A program made the position numbers and the translations under genes. A DNA stretch of 64,000 bases, taken from the NCBI RefSeq assembly GCF_000519325.1, contig NZ_KI912613.1, positions 3,268,759 to 3,332,758 of the forward strand, read 5' to 3'. The stretch comes from Patulibacter minatonensis DSM 18081. GTDB taxonomy: Bacteria; Actinomycetota; Thermoleophilia; Solirubrobacterales; Solirubrobacteraceae. The notes beneath the pieces are model-generated. The model worked only from the letters and a program-made list of their open reading frames with translations, made no database searches and was not told where the DNA came from. Shown here piece by piece: positions 45,057 through 54,692 of the stretch (within the stretch, counting starts at the first letter, position 1; each line of letters begins with the position of its first letter).

Positions 45057-45065
45057 CCCGTCGCG

Positions 45066-47864
45066 ATGGCGCCATCCCTCCCGGCAGGCGAGGACCTGAT
45101 CGAGCGCGCCGACGCCCTGGCCGACGTCGACGCGGCGCTCGATGCCGCGTCGGCGGGTCGCGGGAGCGTGCTGGTCGTCGAGGGCGAGGCGGGCGTCGGG
45201 AAGACGCGCGTCCTGCACGCCCTCCGCGACCGGGCCGGCGGCCGTGGGCTGCGGGTCCTCGGAGCGCGGGGGACGGAGCTCGAGCAGGCGTTCGCGTTCG
45301 GGACCGTCGCGATGCTGCTCGGCGCCGCACTCCGCGGTGACCCGCGTCTGGAGGCCGCGACGCCGGTCGCCGTCCGGGCGCTGCTCGCCCGGGGTGGAGG
45401 CGTCGCGGCCCCGGGTGACCAGTCGCAGCAGCTGCTCGACGGCGTCTTCCGCGTCGTCGAGCTCCTGGGGGAGTCCCCGCTCGTGCTCGTCGTCGACGAC
45501 GCGCACTGGGCGGACGGAGTCTCGCGGCGCGCCCTCGCCTACGTCGCCAACCGGCTGGACGACCTCCCGGTGGTGCTCGCCATCGGACGCCGGACGGCCT
45601 CCGCCGACCCGGCCGTCGAGGCGGTGCTCGGGCTCCCGCACACCACGCGGATCGGGCTGGCGGCACTGACCCCCGCCGGGACGGCGCGGCTCGCGCACCG
45701 GCAGGGCGCGGAGGACCTGAGCCCCGCCGACCTCGCGGCCGTCCACACGCTGACGCGGGGCATCCCGCTGCTCGTGGGCGCGATCGCCGACGACGTCGTC
45801 CGCGAGGGCACCGGCGGCCTCGGCGCGCCCCGGGCGCTCACGCCGTCGGCCGTGGACGGCCTCGTCCTCAGCCGCCTGCTGACGACCTCCGCGGACGCGG
45901 GCGCGGTCGCCAAGGCCGTCGCGGTCCTCGGCGACGGTGCGCCGGTCACGCAGATCGCGGCGATGGCGTCGCTCGCACCGGCCGCGGTGCTGCGCGCGGC
46001 GACGGAGCTCGAGGACGTCGGGCTGTTCGGGGCCGCCGAGCCGCTGAGCTTCGCCCATCCGCTGCTGGCCGCCGCGGTCCGCGAGGACGACGGCGCCAAC
46101 GCCCGCGCCCTCGCGCACCTCCGGGCCGCGGAGGTCCTGCGGGAGGCCGGTGCGCCCGCGACCCAGATCGCGGGGCACCTCGTGCTCGGGCCGGGTGTCG
46201 GCGACCCCGCCGCGGTGGCCGACCTCCGCACCGCCGCGGCGCTGGAGCGCTCGCGTGCCGCACCCGGGACGGCGGTCCCGTTCCTGGAGCGCGCCCTCGC
46301 CGAGCCGCCCGACGCCGACCGGCTCGCGGCGGTCCGCACCGAGCTCGGGCTCGCCCACCACGCCCTGGGCGACGTCGAGCGCGCGTGGGAGCACCTGGGG
46401 GCGAGCATCACCGACCCGGCCGCGGACGTCGACGTCGTCGTCGCCGCGTGCCAGGCCCGGGTCCTGACCGCCGGGATCGCCGCGGGCATCGACGCCGCGG
46501 TGCAGGCGGCGGACGTCCGGGCCGCGGACTCCGACGACGCGCTGCGCCTGCGCGCCGTCGCGTCGTACTACGACTGGTGGCTCCCCGAGCTCGAGCGCCG
46601 GAGGCCGGAGCTGCCCGCCGGGCCACCGGGGCCGGACACGACGCCGGGTGCGCGGCTGGCGTGCGTCGGCGGGGCGATCCGGCTCGGCCTCGGTCCGGGG
46701 ACCCACCACGCCGACCGCGTCGCGCTGGCGCTGGCGGCGCTCGGCGGCGGCGCGCTGGCCCGCGACTCGCCGATGACCCTCGTCTACGTCAACAGCCCGA
46801 TCCTGCTGCTGCTCTACGCGGAGCGGCTCGACGAGGCAGAGCGCGAGCTGCGGGAGGTGCAGGCCGTCGAGCACCTCGAGGGCTGGCCCGGGTCCCGGTT
46901 GACGGCGGCCTTCCCGCTGATCCACCTGCTGCTGCTCCGCGGCGAGGTCGCCGCGTCGGTGGCCGAGGGTCGGCGGCTGCTCGAGCTCGCGACCACCGTC
47001 TCGGGGCCCCTGCGGGCGACGCTCGAGGGGATGACGACGGGCATGGTGCTCTCGGCGCTGCTGGAGCACGACGGGCCGGCGGCGGCCGACGCGCTGCTCG
47101 CCGAGCAGGGGCTCGACGGTGCGCTCGGTCCGGAGTGGTTCCTGCTCCTCGGGCACCGGTCCCTCGTGCACCTCGCGGCGGGCCGGACGGACGCCGCGCT
47201 CGCCGACGCGGCCGCGTGGAGGTCGGCGATGGCGGGCGTCGGCGACCCCGTCCAGCCGGTCGAGCTGCACGCGGCGGAGGCCCTGGCGCTCGCGGCCGCC
47301 GGCCGGACCGCGGAGGCCCTGGACCGCGCCGACGCCGAGCTCCGGCGCGCACGGGACTGGGGCGTCCCGGGCCGGATCGCGGCCCAGCTGCGGCTGCGCG
47401 CCCGCCTGCGGCCGGACGTCGCGGAGACCGCCCTGACCGAGGCGCTCGCGCTCGTCGAGCCCACGCCGCTGCGTCTCGAGCGGGCCCGGGTCCTGCTCGA
47501 CCTCGGCCGGGTCCAGCGCCGCTCGGGGCAGCGGACCGTGGCCCGCGAGACCCTCCAGCGCGCGGTGCAGCTCGGCAGCGAGTGTCAGGCGCACCTGCTC
47601 GCCGAGGCAGGGCTGGCCGAGCTCCACGTCCTGGGCGCGCGACCCCGGCGCCGGGCCTTCAGCGGCGTCGACGCCCTCACCGCCAGCGAGCGCCGCGTCG
47701 CCGACCTCGCCGTCGAGGGTCGCACGACCCGCGAGATCGCCGAGCACCTCTTCGTCACGAAGAAGACCGTCGAGAGCCACCTGACGACGACGTACCGCAA
47801 GCTCGGGATCAGCTCCCGGACGGCGCTCCGGGACGCGCTGGCCGGGCCCGACGACGCGCGCTGA
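45066..47864 (+). CDS. LAL-type LuxR regulator (AAA ATPase plus HTH)
   Basis: 932-aa large ATP-binding LuxR regulator. VVEGEAGVGKTRVLHAL is Walker A and PLVLVVDDAHWADGVS Walker B. A helical TPR-like middle follows. The C-terminal HTH is LTASERRVADLAVEGRTTRE with IAEHLFVTKKTVESHLTTTY. Such STAND-type regulators switch on transcription, often of sugar or secondary-metabolism genes, after ligand and ATP binding. It is divergent from the aldose epimerase gene, a plausible target. ATG 45066 fits TACCTT 9 bases upstream. Confidence 0.92.
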   Translation: MAPSLPAGEDLIERADALADVDAALDAASAGRGSVLVVEGEAGVGKTRVLHALRDRAGGRGLRVLGARGTELEQAFAFGTVAMLLGAALRGDPRLEAATPVAVRALLARGGGVAAPGDQSQQLLDGVFRVVELLGESPLVLVVDDAHWADGVSRRALAYVANRLDDLPVVLAIGRRTASADPAVEAVLGLPHTTRIGLAALTPAGTARLAHRQGAEDLSPADLAAVHTLTRGIPLLVGAIADDVVREGTGGLGAPRALTPSAVDGLVLSRLLTTSADAGAVAKAVAVLGDGAPVTQIAAMASLAPAAVLRAATELEDVGLFGAAEPLSFAHPLLAAAVREDDGANARALAHLRAAEVLREAGAPATQIAGHLVLGPGVGDPAAVADLRTAAALERSRAAPGTAVPFLERALAEPPDADRLAAVRTELGLAHHALGDVERAWEHLGASITDPAADVDVVVAACQARVLTAGIAAGIDAAVQAADVRAADSDDALRLRAVASYYDWWLPELERRRPELPAGPPGPDTTPGARLACVGGAIRLGLGPGTHHADRVALALAALGGGALARDSPMTLVYVNSPILLLLYAERLDEAERELREVQAVEHLEGWPGSRLTAAFPLIHLLLLRGEVAASVAEGRRLLELATTVSGPLRATLEGMTTGMVLSALLEHDGPAAADALLAEQGLDGALGPEWFLLLGHRSLVHLAAGRTDAALADAAAWRSAMAGVGDPVQPVELHAAEALALAAAGRTAEALDRADAELRRARDWGVPGRIAAQLRLRARLRPDVAETALTEALALVEPTPLRLERARVLLDLGRVQRRSGQRTVARETLQRAVQLGSECQAHLLAEAGLAELHVLGARPRRRAFSGVDALTASERRVADLAVEGRTTREIAEHLFVTKKTVESHLTTTYRKLGISSRTALRDALAGPDDAR

Positions 47865-47964
47865 CGGTGCCCGGGCCGTGCGCCGTGGGGCTGTCCGCGT
47901 GGTTCCCACCCGGGCGGACAATGATCAGTACCCCGACCCCGATGACCCCCGGGCGGCGACGCGC

Positions 47965-47970
47965 CAGCCT
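47965..47970 (+). promoter_or_regulatory. Weak -10 element CAGCCT
   Basis: CAGCCT ends 6 bases before the GTG at 47977. Confidence 0.35.
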
Positions 47971-47976
47971 GGGGTC

Positions 47977-48144
47977 GTGCTCGCGAACGTGCAGGTCCGG
48001 ATCGAGGACACCACGCCCCCGCGAGGGCAGGTCGTCACGTCCGACGGGGTCACGCGGCCGTTCGTCGGCTGGCTCGCGCTGATCCGCCTGCTGGACGCGG
48101 AGGCGGCGGGGGAGGCGACGGCACCCCCGGCGATGGACGGCTGA
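47977..48144 (+). CDS. Small conserved hypothetical protein
   Basis: 55-aa protein, VLANVQVRIEDTTPPRGQVV followed by TRPFVGWLALIRLLDAE. The pattern of two strands then an F-x-GW-LxL helix resembles small actinobacterial hypothetical proteins of similar length. It is probably coding because the frame has consistent G/C third positions and a -10-like box precedes the GTG. An open frame reaches upstream to 47878, but that part is Arg/Pro/Asp-rich and unlike a protein start. Confidence 0.45.
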   Translation: MLANVQVRIEDTTPPRGQVVTSDGVTRPFVGWLALIRLLDAEAAGEATAPPAMDG

Positions 48145-48267
48145 ACGGCCGCGGCGAGCACCACCCGGGACGTGCCCGCCGCGGCTCCGGCGTGGGGTGG
48201 GCCCCGTCCGAAGATCAGGGTGGCCGCACCGATGCCGGAACGGGGCGCGCCGACGAGCATCGCCGCC

Positions 48268-50082
48268 ATGCCCAGCATCCGACCAGGACGCCTCGTGCGC
48301 CCCGCGCTCGCCACCACCATCGGCACCGGGGCGCTCCTCCTCGCCGCGCCCGTCGCCGGAGCGACGACGTTCGACGTCTCCCGCACCGACGACCCGGCGG
48401 GCGCCTGCGCGACGCCCCCGACCGGCTGCTCGCTGCGTCAGGCGCTCGCGATCGTCAACGCGACCCCGAGCGCCCCGGACGTGATCAACCTCGCCGCGGG
48501 GACGTACCAGAACGACCAGGCCGCGCAGTTCCCGATCGCCAAGAGCGTGTCGATCGTGGGTGCGGGGTCGAGGTCGACCACCGTCCTCGGGTCGGCCGGG
48601 TCGCGCGTGTTCAACGTGACGAGCGGGACGGTGCGGTTCACGGGCATCACGATCACGGGGGGCCACGCGGGCACCGGCTTCGGCGGGGGGATCGACGCCG
48701 AGAACGGCAACATCCTCCTGACCCTCGACCGCGTCGCCCTGATCGGCAACTCCGCCGCCGGCGGGGGTGGGCTGAACACGGCCGGGACGTCGGGCACCCC
48801 CACCACGGTGATCGACAGCCTGATCACCGGCAACACGGCCGGCAAGTACGGCGGCGCCGGCGTCCTCTTCTACTTCAACCAGGGGGTCGGCACCTTCCGG
48901 AACGTCACGGTCACCGGCAACACCGCGACGAACGTCGTCAACGGGGGGCTGATCGGCGCCGGGGGCATCGCGGGCGCCAACGGCACGGTGACGCTGGTCG
49001 GCTCGACGGTGACCGGCAACGGCGCGACCGGTGCCGACGGCGCCGGCAACCTCTCCGGGGTCTTCGCGCTGCGCGACTCGATCGTCTCCGGCGGCACGTC
49101 GACCGTCGCCGGCCGAGAGAACTGCACGGGGACCTCCGGCGGCGCGACCATCAACGTCAGCCAGGGGTACAACCTCGACAGTCGCGACCAGTGCTTCCCC
49201 ACCAAGGGCCCCGGCGACCTCGTCGGCACCGACCCGAAGCTCGGCACGCTCGCCGCCGCCCCGGACGCGACGAGCACCCTCGCCCTGCTCCCGGGGAGCC
49301 CGGCGATCAACGCCGGCAACCCCGGACTGTGCAACGACACCGGACTGCTGCACGACCAGCGCCTGCTCCCACGCCCGCAGGGCCGGTGCGACATCGGGGC
49401 CTTCGAGTTCCAGCTCCCGACGCTGGACGGGAGCCCGACGGCGTCGGGCACTCCGGCGGTCGGCAGCACGCTGAGCTGCGCGTCTCCCGGGGCCACGAGC
49501 CCGGACGGCCCGGCGACCTCCGTCGCCACCTGGCTGCGCGACGGCGGGACCGTCGCGACCGGGGACACCTACGTCGTGACGACGGCGGACGTCGGGCACG
49601 CGGTCGCCTGCCGGACGACGGCGACGAACGCCGCGGGTGCCGTCGACGCGACGAGCGCGGCCCTCACGGGTGTCGCGGCGAGCATCGTGCCGACGCCGAC
49701 GCCGGGGCCCGGCCCCGGGCCGGGCCCCGGCCCCGGCACGCCGAAGCCCCCGGTGGCGGCCAGGGCGCCGAAGCTCGTCCTGTCGCCCCGGAATCGCACC
49801 CTGCGCACGATCCTCGGGTCGGGCGGGCTCCTGGTCTCCACGAAGTGCGACCTCGCCTGCGGCGTCCGGATCACCGTGAAGTACGGGAGGAGGACCGTCG
49901 CCACGGGCACGCGCAGCGTCGCGGCCGGGAAGGCCACGCTCGTCCGGGTGAAGGTCACGAAGGCGGGGAAGAAGGTGCTGCGCGGGAAGAAGCGCGTGCG
50001 GCTGAAGGTCACGGTCGTCGCCACGGCGGGGAAGAAGGCGACGACGCGGACGGTCTCGTTCACGACCGCGAAGTCGTCCTGA
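48268..50082 (+). CDS. Secreted CSLREA-domain parallel beta-helix protein
   Basis: 604-aa exported protein. RPALATTIGTGALLLAAPVAG is the signal peptide. TTFDVSRTDDPAGAC with GCSLRQALAIVNA is the CSLREA N-terminal domain. Right-handed beta-helix repeats follow (ITITGGHAGTGFGGGI, LITGNTAGKYGGAGV, VTVTGNTATN, STVTGNGATGADG), ending in SPAINAGNPGLC and CDIGAFEF (choice-of-anchor Q-like). An Ig-like region, a GPGPGPG spacer and a basic C-terminal strand-rich domain complete it. It probably sits on or near the cell surface. ATG 48268 opens the signal peptide. Confidence 0.82.
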   Translation: MPSIRPGRLVRPALATTIGTGALLLAAPVAGATTFDVSRTDDPAGACATPPTGCSLRQALAIVNATPSAPDVINLAAGTYQNDQAAQFPIAKSVSIVGAGSRSTTVLGSAGSRVFNVTSGTVRFTGITITGGHAGTGFGGGIDAENGNILLTLDRVALIGNSAAGGGGLNTAGTSGTPTTVIDSLITGNTAGKYGGAGVLFYFNQGVGTFRNVTVTGNTATNVVNGGLIGAGGIAGANGTVTLVGSTVTGNGATGADGAGNLSGVFALRDSIVSGGTSTVAGRENCTGTSGGATINVSQGYNLDSRDQCFPTKGPGDLVGTDPKLGTLAAAPDATSTLALLPGSPAINAGNPGLCNDTGLLHDQRLLPRPQGRCDIGAFEFQLPTLDGSPTASGTPAVGSTLSCASPGATSPDGPATSVATWLRDGGTVATGDTYVVTTADVGHAVACRTTATNAAGAVDATSAALTGVAASIVPTPTPGPGPGPGPGPGTPKPPVAARAPKLVLSPRNRTLRTILGSGGLLVSTKCDLACGVRITVKYGRRTVATGTRSVAAGKATLVRVKVTKAGKKVLRGKKRVRLKVTVVATAGKKATTRTVSFTTAKSS

Positions 50083-50093
50083 CGGACGCCGCC

Positions 50094-50120
50094 GCGCGCC
50101 GGGCCCGGAGCCCGGCGCGC
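50094..50120. terminator. Bidirectional hairpin terminator
   Basis: 11-bp perfect arms (GCGCGCCGGGC / GCCCGGCGCGC) with a CCGGA loop between two convergent secreted-protein genes. Confidence 0.65.
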
Positions 50121-50152
50121 AGGTCGGTCGTGCGCCGCGTGACGCGCGGTGG

Positions 50153-51211
50153 TCAGTCGCGGATGTCGAAGTACCCGTCGCCGTCCAGCACGATGCCGGC
50201 GCTGGGGTTCGCGGGGTACGCGTCGGCCTTGTCCGGGAAGACCCCGAGCGTCTCGACGCGCTCCTTGCCGTCCGCGAACGCGAGCCGCAGGGTGCCGTCG
50301 GCGCGGACCTCGTAGGTGCCCTTCTGGTCGGCGGGCACGACGGCGTAGTCGGCGGCCGGTCCGCTGCCCGACGCCACGGCGCTGCGGATGAACGTGCCGT
50401 CGGGACGGAACGTCAGGTACTCCGTGAAGGAGGAGCAGTAGAGCGGGCAGACGCCGCTGCTGTTCGAGTACGTGAGGACCGTGTCCCACCTGGCCCCGGC
50501 GGTGGCGGTGCCGAGGGCGAAGTACGCCTGACCGTCGAGCTCGAGCTTCGTCCCGGTGATCGTGGCCGGCTTGCCGTCGATCGTGAGCGCCTTGGTCCTC
50601 GGGTCGTACGTGTACGGCCGGCAGTCCTCGGTGACCGCGGTGCAGACCGGGAACGTGCCCTCGGCGTCGCCGGTGAAGACGAGGCCCGGGCTCGAGAACA
50701 GCAGCGTGTACTGCTGGATGCCGTTCAGCGTGTACTTCGATCCCCAGTAGTACCGCCCGACCACCGTGTCCTCGACGGGCGTCGCCTTCGGGCCGAACGC
50801 GATGCGGCCGGACGCGACGACCTTGCCCTTCTGCCGTACCCGCAGGCCGTAGGCGCCGGACGTCGGGCCGCCCTTCGTGCGTCGCAGGGTCACCGACACG
50901 CGGACCTTCGCGCCGGCCTTCAGCGGCTTCAGCGCCCGGACGCCGCGCTTCGCCCCGGCGATCGTGCCCTGGACGCCCTTGGCGCCGGCGGCGCGGAGCG
51001 TCAGCCCTGAGAGCTTCGCCCTGCCGGTGTTGGCGACGGTCACGGTCGTCTTCGTGCGCTTGGAGGAGAGGGCCTTCGTGATCGCGGTGGCGGTGAGCGT
51101 CACCGACGGCGACGTGGTCGCGGGAGCCGATGACGCGGCGGGGGCCGCCGGGGCGGCGACGAGGAGCGCGGAGGTCGCGAGGACGGCCGGGCCGTGGGGG
51201 ATCTTGGGCAT
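50153..51211 (-). CDS. Secreted hypothetical protein with adhesion-like N-domain
   Basis: 352-aa exported protein. HGPAVLATSALLVAAPAAPA is the signal peptide. Residues ~35-140 form a CARDB-like beta domain (TKTTVTVANTGRAKLSGLTL; VRVSVTLRRTKGGPTSGAYG). The remainder has paired Cys (CTAVTEDC; CPLYCSS) and a strand-rich fold (YLTFRPDGTFIRSAV; GTYEVRADGTLRLAF) that I cannot assign. It may be an extracellular binding protein. Convergent with the beta-helix protein gene. Confidence 0.6.
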   Translation of the reverse strand: MPKIPHGPAVLATSALLVAAPAAPAASSAPATTSPSVTLTATAITKALSSKRTKTTVTVANTGRAKLSGLTLRAAGAKGVQGTIAGAKRGVRALKPLKAGAKVRVSVTLRRTKGGPTSGAYGLRVRQKGKVVASGRIAFGPKATPVEDTVVGRYYWGSKYTLNGIQQYTLLFSSPGLVFTGDAEGTFPVCTAVTEDCRPYTYDPRTKALTIDGKPATITGTKLELDGQAYFALGTATAGARWDTVLTYSNSSGVCPLYCSSFTEYLTFRPDGTFIRSAVASGSGPAADYAVVPADQKGTYEVRADGTLRLAFADGKERVETLGVFPDKADAYPANPSAGIVLDGDGYFDIRD

Positions 51212-51324
51212 GCGGGGGAGGTGGATCGGGGGATCTGACCCTCCGGCCGACGCCCGGGCCGGAGTCCGGGGCGACCGTCGGTCGGCCGAGCATATCCGCG
51301 GGATCGGCCCCGTCCGCAGCCGGA

Positions 51325-51330
51325 TAGGCT
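51325..51330 (+). promoter_or_regulatory. -10 element TAGGCT, leaderless
   Basis: TAGGCT ends 9 bases before the ATG at 51340. Confidence 0.5.
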
Positions 51331-51339
51331 CGGCGCCCG

Positions 51340-51951
51340 ATGCCCTTCGCGCTGCACGGCCCGACCCTGTCCCTGCGGATCCCGACCGAGGACGACGCCG
51401 AGGAGCTGCTGCGCCTGGCCTCCGACCCGGAGGTCACGCGCTGGTTCTCCTGGGGCCCGTACACCGACGTCGCCCAGCCGCGCCGGTTCCTCGCGGGGCT
51501 CCCCGAGGAGCGTCTCCTGGGCTTCAAGCTCGACCTCCTCGCCGTCCACCACGAGCACGGGCCCGCCGGCATCACGGGCCTCTACGAGTTCTCCGTCCGC
51601 GACCGCCGCTGCGTCTGCGGCACGTGGTTCGGCCGGGACTTCTGGGGGACGGGCGCCAACCGCGAGTCCAAGGCGCTGCTCCAGCACCTGGCCTTCGAGC
51701 TCCTCGGCATGCAGCGCTTCGGGTCGTACTCGAACCCCGTCAACGAGCGCTCGACGAAGGCGCTCCTGGGCGTCGGGCTCCGCCACGAGGGGATCCTCCG
51801 CGGCTACCACCGCCACGGCGACGACTTCCTCGACGTCAACATCTTCGGCCTGCTCCGCGAGCAGTGGGAGCGGTCGCCGCTCCGGGCCGAGTTCGCGGGC
51901 GCCATCACCGTCGACGGCTCGCCGCCGCCGACGTTCGTGGCGGATCAGTGA
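51340..51951 (+). CDS. GNAT acetyltransferase (RimJ/RimL type)
   Basis: 203-aa N-acetyltransferase. LRIPTEDDAEELLRLASDPE and VTRWFSWGPY open the fold. RDFWGTGANRESKALLQHLA takes the place of the acetyl-CoA pyrophosphate loop, and SYSNPVNERSTKALLGVGLR, then HEGILRG match the RimJ/RimL C-terminus. The acceptor amine (protein N-terminus or small molecule) is unknown. Confidence 0.82.
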   Translation: MPFALHGPTLSLRIPTEDDAEELLRLASDPEVTRWFSWGPYTDVAQPRRFLAGLPEERLLGFKLDLLAVHHEHGPAGITGLYEFSVRDRRCVCGTWFGRDFWGTGANRESKALLQHLAFELLGMQRFGSYSNPVNERSTKALLGVGLRHEGILRGYHRHGDDFLDVNIFGLLREQWERSPLRAEFAGAITVDGSPPPTFVADQ

Positions 51952-52026
51952 CCCGCTGCACACGCCGCCGGATGAGGGATCCCTCACCCGCGGGCGGCCG
52001 TCGCCGGACCCGGGCGATCGGGCATC

Positions 52027-53037
52027 ATGGTCGGGTTGCGCCTGACCCACGCCCGAGCCCTGGAAGCTGACGCCGACGTGGCCGTGACGCCCGCGCCGGT
52101 CGCCGCACGCCCCGCCGCCGAGCCCGCCCTCGTGATCGACGGGCTCGTGAAGCGCTACGGCGACCGCACCGCGGTCGACGGCGTGTCGCTGCGCGTGGAG
52201 CGCGCCCGGGTCCTGGCGCTGCTCGGCCCGAACGGCGCCGGGAAGACCACGACGATCGAGACCTGCATCGGCTTCCGCCGGGCGGACCGCGGCACCGTCC
52301 GCGTCCTCGGGCTCGACCCGCGGGCCGACAACGACGAGCTGCGCCCCCGGATCGGCGTGATGCTCCAGCAGGGCGGCGTCTACCAGTCCGCCCGCTGCGG
52401 CGAGATGCTGCGCCTCGTCGCGTCGTACGCCGCCGACCCGATGGACCCCGACGCGCTGCTCGAGCGCCTCGGCCTCGCGACGGTCCAGAACACCCCGTAC
52501 CGCCGGCTCTCGGGCGGCCAGCAGCAGCGCCTGTCGCTCGCGATGGCGCTCGTCGGCCGGCCCGAGATGGTCTTCCTCGACGAGCCGACGACCGGGCTGG
52601 ATCCGCAGGCCCGTCACGAGACCTGGCGGATCGTCGAGGCCCTGCGCCGCGACGGCGTCTCGATCGTGCTGACGACGCACGACATGGAGGAGGCCGAGCG
52701 CCTCGCCGACGACGTCGTGATCGTCGACCACGGCAAGGTCATCGCGACCGGTACCTGCGACGAGCTGATCCGCGGCCAGGCCGAGCGGGAGGTCCGCTTC
52801 CAGGCCGTCCCCGGGCTCGACGTCGCCGCGCTGCAGCGCGATCTCGGCGGCGAGCAGCTCGTCCACGAGCCCGCCCCGGGCACCTACCTCGTCGTCGGCC
52901 CCGTCACGCCGCAGCTCGTGGCGGGCGTCGCCGCCTGGTGCGCGAAGCACGAGGTCCTCCTCGGCGGGCTGCAGGTCAAGCAGCGCACCCTCGAGGACGT
53001 CTTCCTCGAGCTCACCGGGCGGGAGCTCCGCGCGTGA
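52027..53037 (+). CDS. ABC transporter ATP-binding protein
   Basis: 336-aa ATPase of a second ABC-2 exporter. Walker A GPNGAGKTTTI, Q-loop VMLQQGG, signature RLSGGQQQRLSLAMAL, Walker B MVFLDEPTTGLDP and switch TTHDMEEAERLADD are all intact. NEDVFLELTG-like ending (TLEDVFLELTGRELRA) is typical of DrrA-like exporters. GTG 52078 or 52084 are alternatives: the first ~20 residues are poorly conserved-looking. The stop overlaps the permease GTG (GTGA). Confidence 0.9.
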   Translation: MVGLRLTHARALEADADVAVTPAPVAARPAAEPALVIDGLVKRYGDRTAVDGVSLRVERARVLALLGPNGAGKTTTIETCIGFRRADRGTVRVLGLDPRADNDELRPRIGVMLQQGGVYQSARCGEMLRLVASYAADPMDPDALLERLGLATVQNTPYRRLSGGQQQRLSLAMALVGRPEMVFLDEPTTGLDPQARHETWRIVEALRRDGVSIVLTTHDMEEAERLADDVVIVDHGKVIATGTCDELIRGQAEREVRFQAVPGLDVAALQRDLGGEQLVHEPAPGTYLVVGPVTPQLVAGVAAWCAKHEVLLGGLQVKQRTLEDVFLELTGRELRA

Positions 53038-53822
53038 GCGCCGTCACCCCGACCTCCGACTCCGACGTCGGCGAGTTCACGCCGCGGCCGGGACGCGCGT
53101 CGCTGGGCCGCATGGCGCGCGCGCAGGTCTGGATGGAGCTGAAGCTGATGCTTCGCAACGGCGAGCAGCTCCTGCTCTCGCTGATCGTGCCGATCGGTCT
53201 CCTGGTCGTCTGCACGAAGCTCACCTTCATCCAGGTCGACGGCCGCCGCGCCGACTTCTTCGTGCCCGGCGTCCTGGCGCTCGCGATCATGTCCGCGGCC
53301 TTCGCGGGCCAGGCGATCGCGACGGGCTTCGACCGCCAGTACGGGGTCCTGAAGCGCCTGGGCGCGACCGCGCTCCCGCGCACGGTGCTGCTGCTCGGCA
53401 AGACCGGAGCGGTCCTCGTCGTCGAGCTGCTGCAGCTCGTGCTCCTGATCGGTGTCGGGCTGCTGCTCGGCTGGCGCCCGGACGGCGACCCGATCTCGGT
53501 GCTCCTCCTGCTCGCGTTCGGCACCGCCGCCTTCTGCGGGCTCGCCTTCCTGCTGGCCGGCGCGCTGCGGGCGATGACGACGCTGGCCCTGGCGAACATC
53601 CTCTGGTTCGTCCTGCTCGTCTTCGGCGGCATCATGTACCCGCTCTCGGAGCTCGGCGGCGCGCAGGGCGTCATCGAGGTCCTCCCCAGCGCGGCGCTCT
53701 CCAGCGGCCTGCGCGAGGTCCTGCAGGACGGCCACCACGTGCCGTTCGAGCACCTCACCGTGCTCGGGCTGTGGGCGGTCGTCTCCATGACGGCGGCCGC
53801 CGCCACGTTCCGCTGGGAGTAG
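53034..53822 (+). CDS. ABC-2 type permease
   Basis: 262-aa membrane subunit, about six helices: QLLLSLIVPIGLLVVCTKL, FFVPGVLALAIMSAAFAGQA, LLQLVLLIGVGLLLGW, LLAFGTAAFCGLAFLLAGAL, LANILWFVLLVFGGIMYPLS. The GIMYPLSELGG loop and following LPSAALSSGLREVL are the family signature. It is coupled to the ATPase by a GTGA overlap. Substrate unknown. Confidence 0.9.
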   Translation: MSAVTPTSDSDVGEFTPRPGRASLGRMARAQVWMELKLMLRNGEQLLLSLIVPIGLLVVCTKLTFIQVDGRRADFFVPGVLALAIMSAAFAGQAIATGFDRQYGVLKRLGATALPRTVLLLGKTGAVLVVELLQLVLLIGVGLLLGWRPDGDPISVLLLLAFGTAAFCGLAFLLAGALRAMTTLALANILWFVLLVFGGIMYPLSELGGAQGVIEVLPSAALSSGLREVLQDGHHVPFEHLTVLGLWAVVSMTAAAATFRWE

Positions 53823-53823
53823 A

Positions 53824-53838
53824 GGGGGCCGGGCCCCG
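53824..53838 (+). terminator. Short hairpin after ABC exporter operon
   Basis: GGGGC / GCCCC arms with a 3-base loop directly after the permease stop. Weak candidate. Confidence 0.3.
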
Positions 53839-53945
53839 CCCCGTGCGTTCCGGGTCGATGACGTGCCGGACGGCGACGTGGCACGGGGCACCCGGAGGGG
53901 GTCCGCACGTTCACCGGACGGTCGCATCCCCCCGCGTGCGCCGGA

Positions 53946-53951
53946 TACGCT
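53946..53951 (+). promoter_or_regulatory. -10 element TACGCT, leaderless
   Basis: TACGCT ends 6 bases before the GTG at 53958. Confidence 0.6.
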
Positions 53952-53957
53952 CCCTCT

Positions 53958-54692
53958 GTGGTCAAGGCCCTGCCGATCCCCGGCCTCCGGGCCGACCTGC
54001 CCTACGGCCTCGCCGCCGCCGAGACCGTCCGCGTCCGCGCCGACGAGCTCGTCGCCCAGGCCGAGGGCGTCCTCGACACCGGGCGCATCGAGCGCGTCCA
54101 CGGCATGCGGGTCGCCACGCGCCGGCTGCGCGCCGTGCTCGAGATCTACGCCCCGTGCTTCCCTCCGCAGGAGCTGAAGGCGACGCTGCGCGAGGTCAAG
54201 GCCCTGGCCGACGCCCTCGGGGCCCGGCGCGACCCCGACGTCCAGCTCGAGGGCCTCGACCGCTTCGCCGCGACGCTGCCGGAAGCCGACCGGCCGGGCA
54301 TCGAGGGCTTCGCCGCGGTCGTGCGGGAGGACCAGGAGGCCGGCAACCGGGTCCTGGCCGAGGCCCTGGACCGGCTCGACCCCGCGACGCTCCGGGAGCG
54401 GATCGAGCTCCTCGTCCGCGCCGCCGAGGACGCCGTGCCGGCGGAGCTGCGGTCCGCTGCCCGCGCCGACGGGCGGTCCGGCGTCGGGAGCGACGCCGCC
54501 GGCGACGAGATCGACGACGACGGCTCGGTGGACCACCCCGGCGGCCTCCCGCGGGCGGTCGACGTCGACGCGGTCGCCGGCGCCGCCGACGAGGACGCGG
54601 CGATCGGCGGGCACCCTCCGGCCGACGATGCCGGCAGGACCGCGGCGGAGGACGGCGACCGGTCCGACGCCTCCCGCGAGGAGGCCGCGTGA
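53958..54692 (+). CDS. CHAD-domain protein, half-size, first
   Basis: 244-aa helical protein. ERVHGMRVATRRLRAVLEIY is the H-x-x-R/K...RR.R signature of a CHAD helix bundle. LGARRDPDVQLEGLDRF follows. The normal CHAD domain has two such bundles; only one is here. The last ~80 residues are Asp/Ala-rich and look disordered. CHAD proteins bind polyphosphate through basic helices. The GTGA overlap with the next CHAD gene and the downstream ppk fit that role. Confidence 0.85.
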   Translation: MVKALPIPGLRADLPYGLAAAETVRVRADELVAQAEGVLDTGRIERVHGMRVATRRLRAVLEIYAPCFPPQELKATLREVKALADALGARRDPDVQLEGLDRFAATLPEADRPGIEGFAAVVREDQEAGNRVLAEALDRLDPATLRERIELLVRAAEDAVPAELRSAARADGRSGVGSDAAGDEIDDDGSVDHPGGLPRAVDVDAVAGAADEDAAIGGHPPADDAGRTAAEDGDRSDASREEAA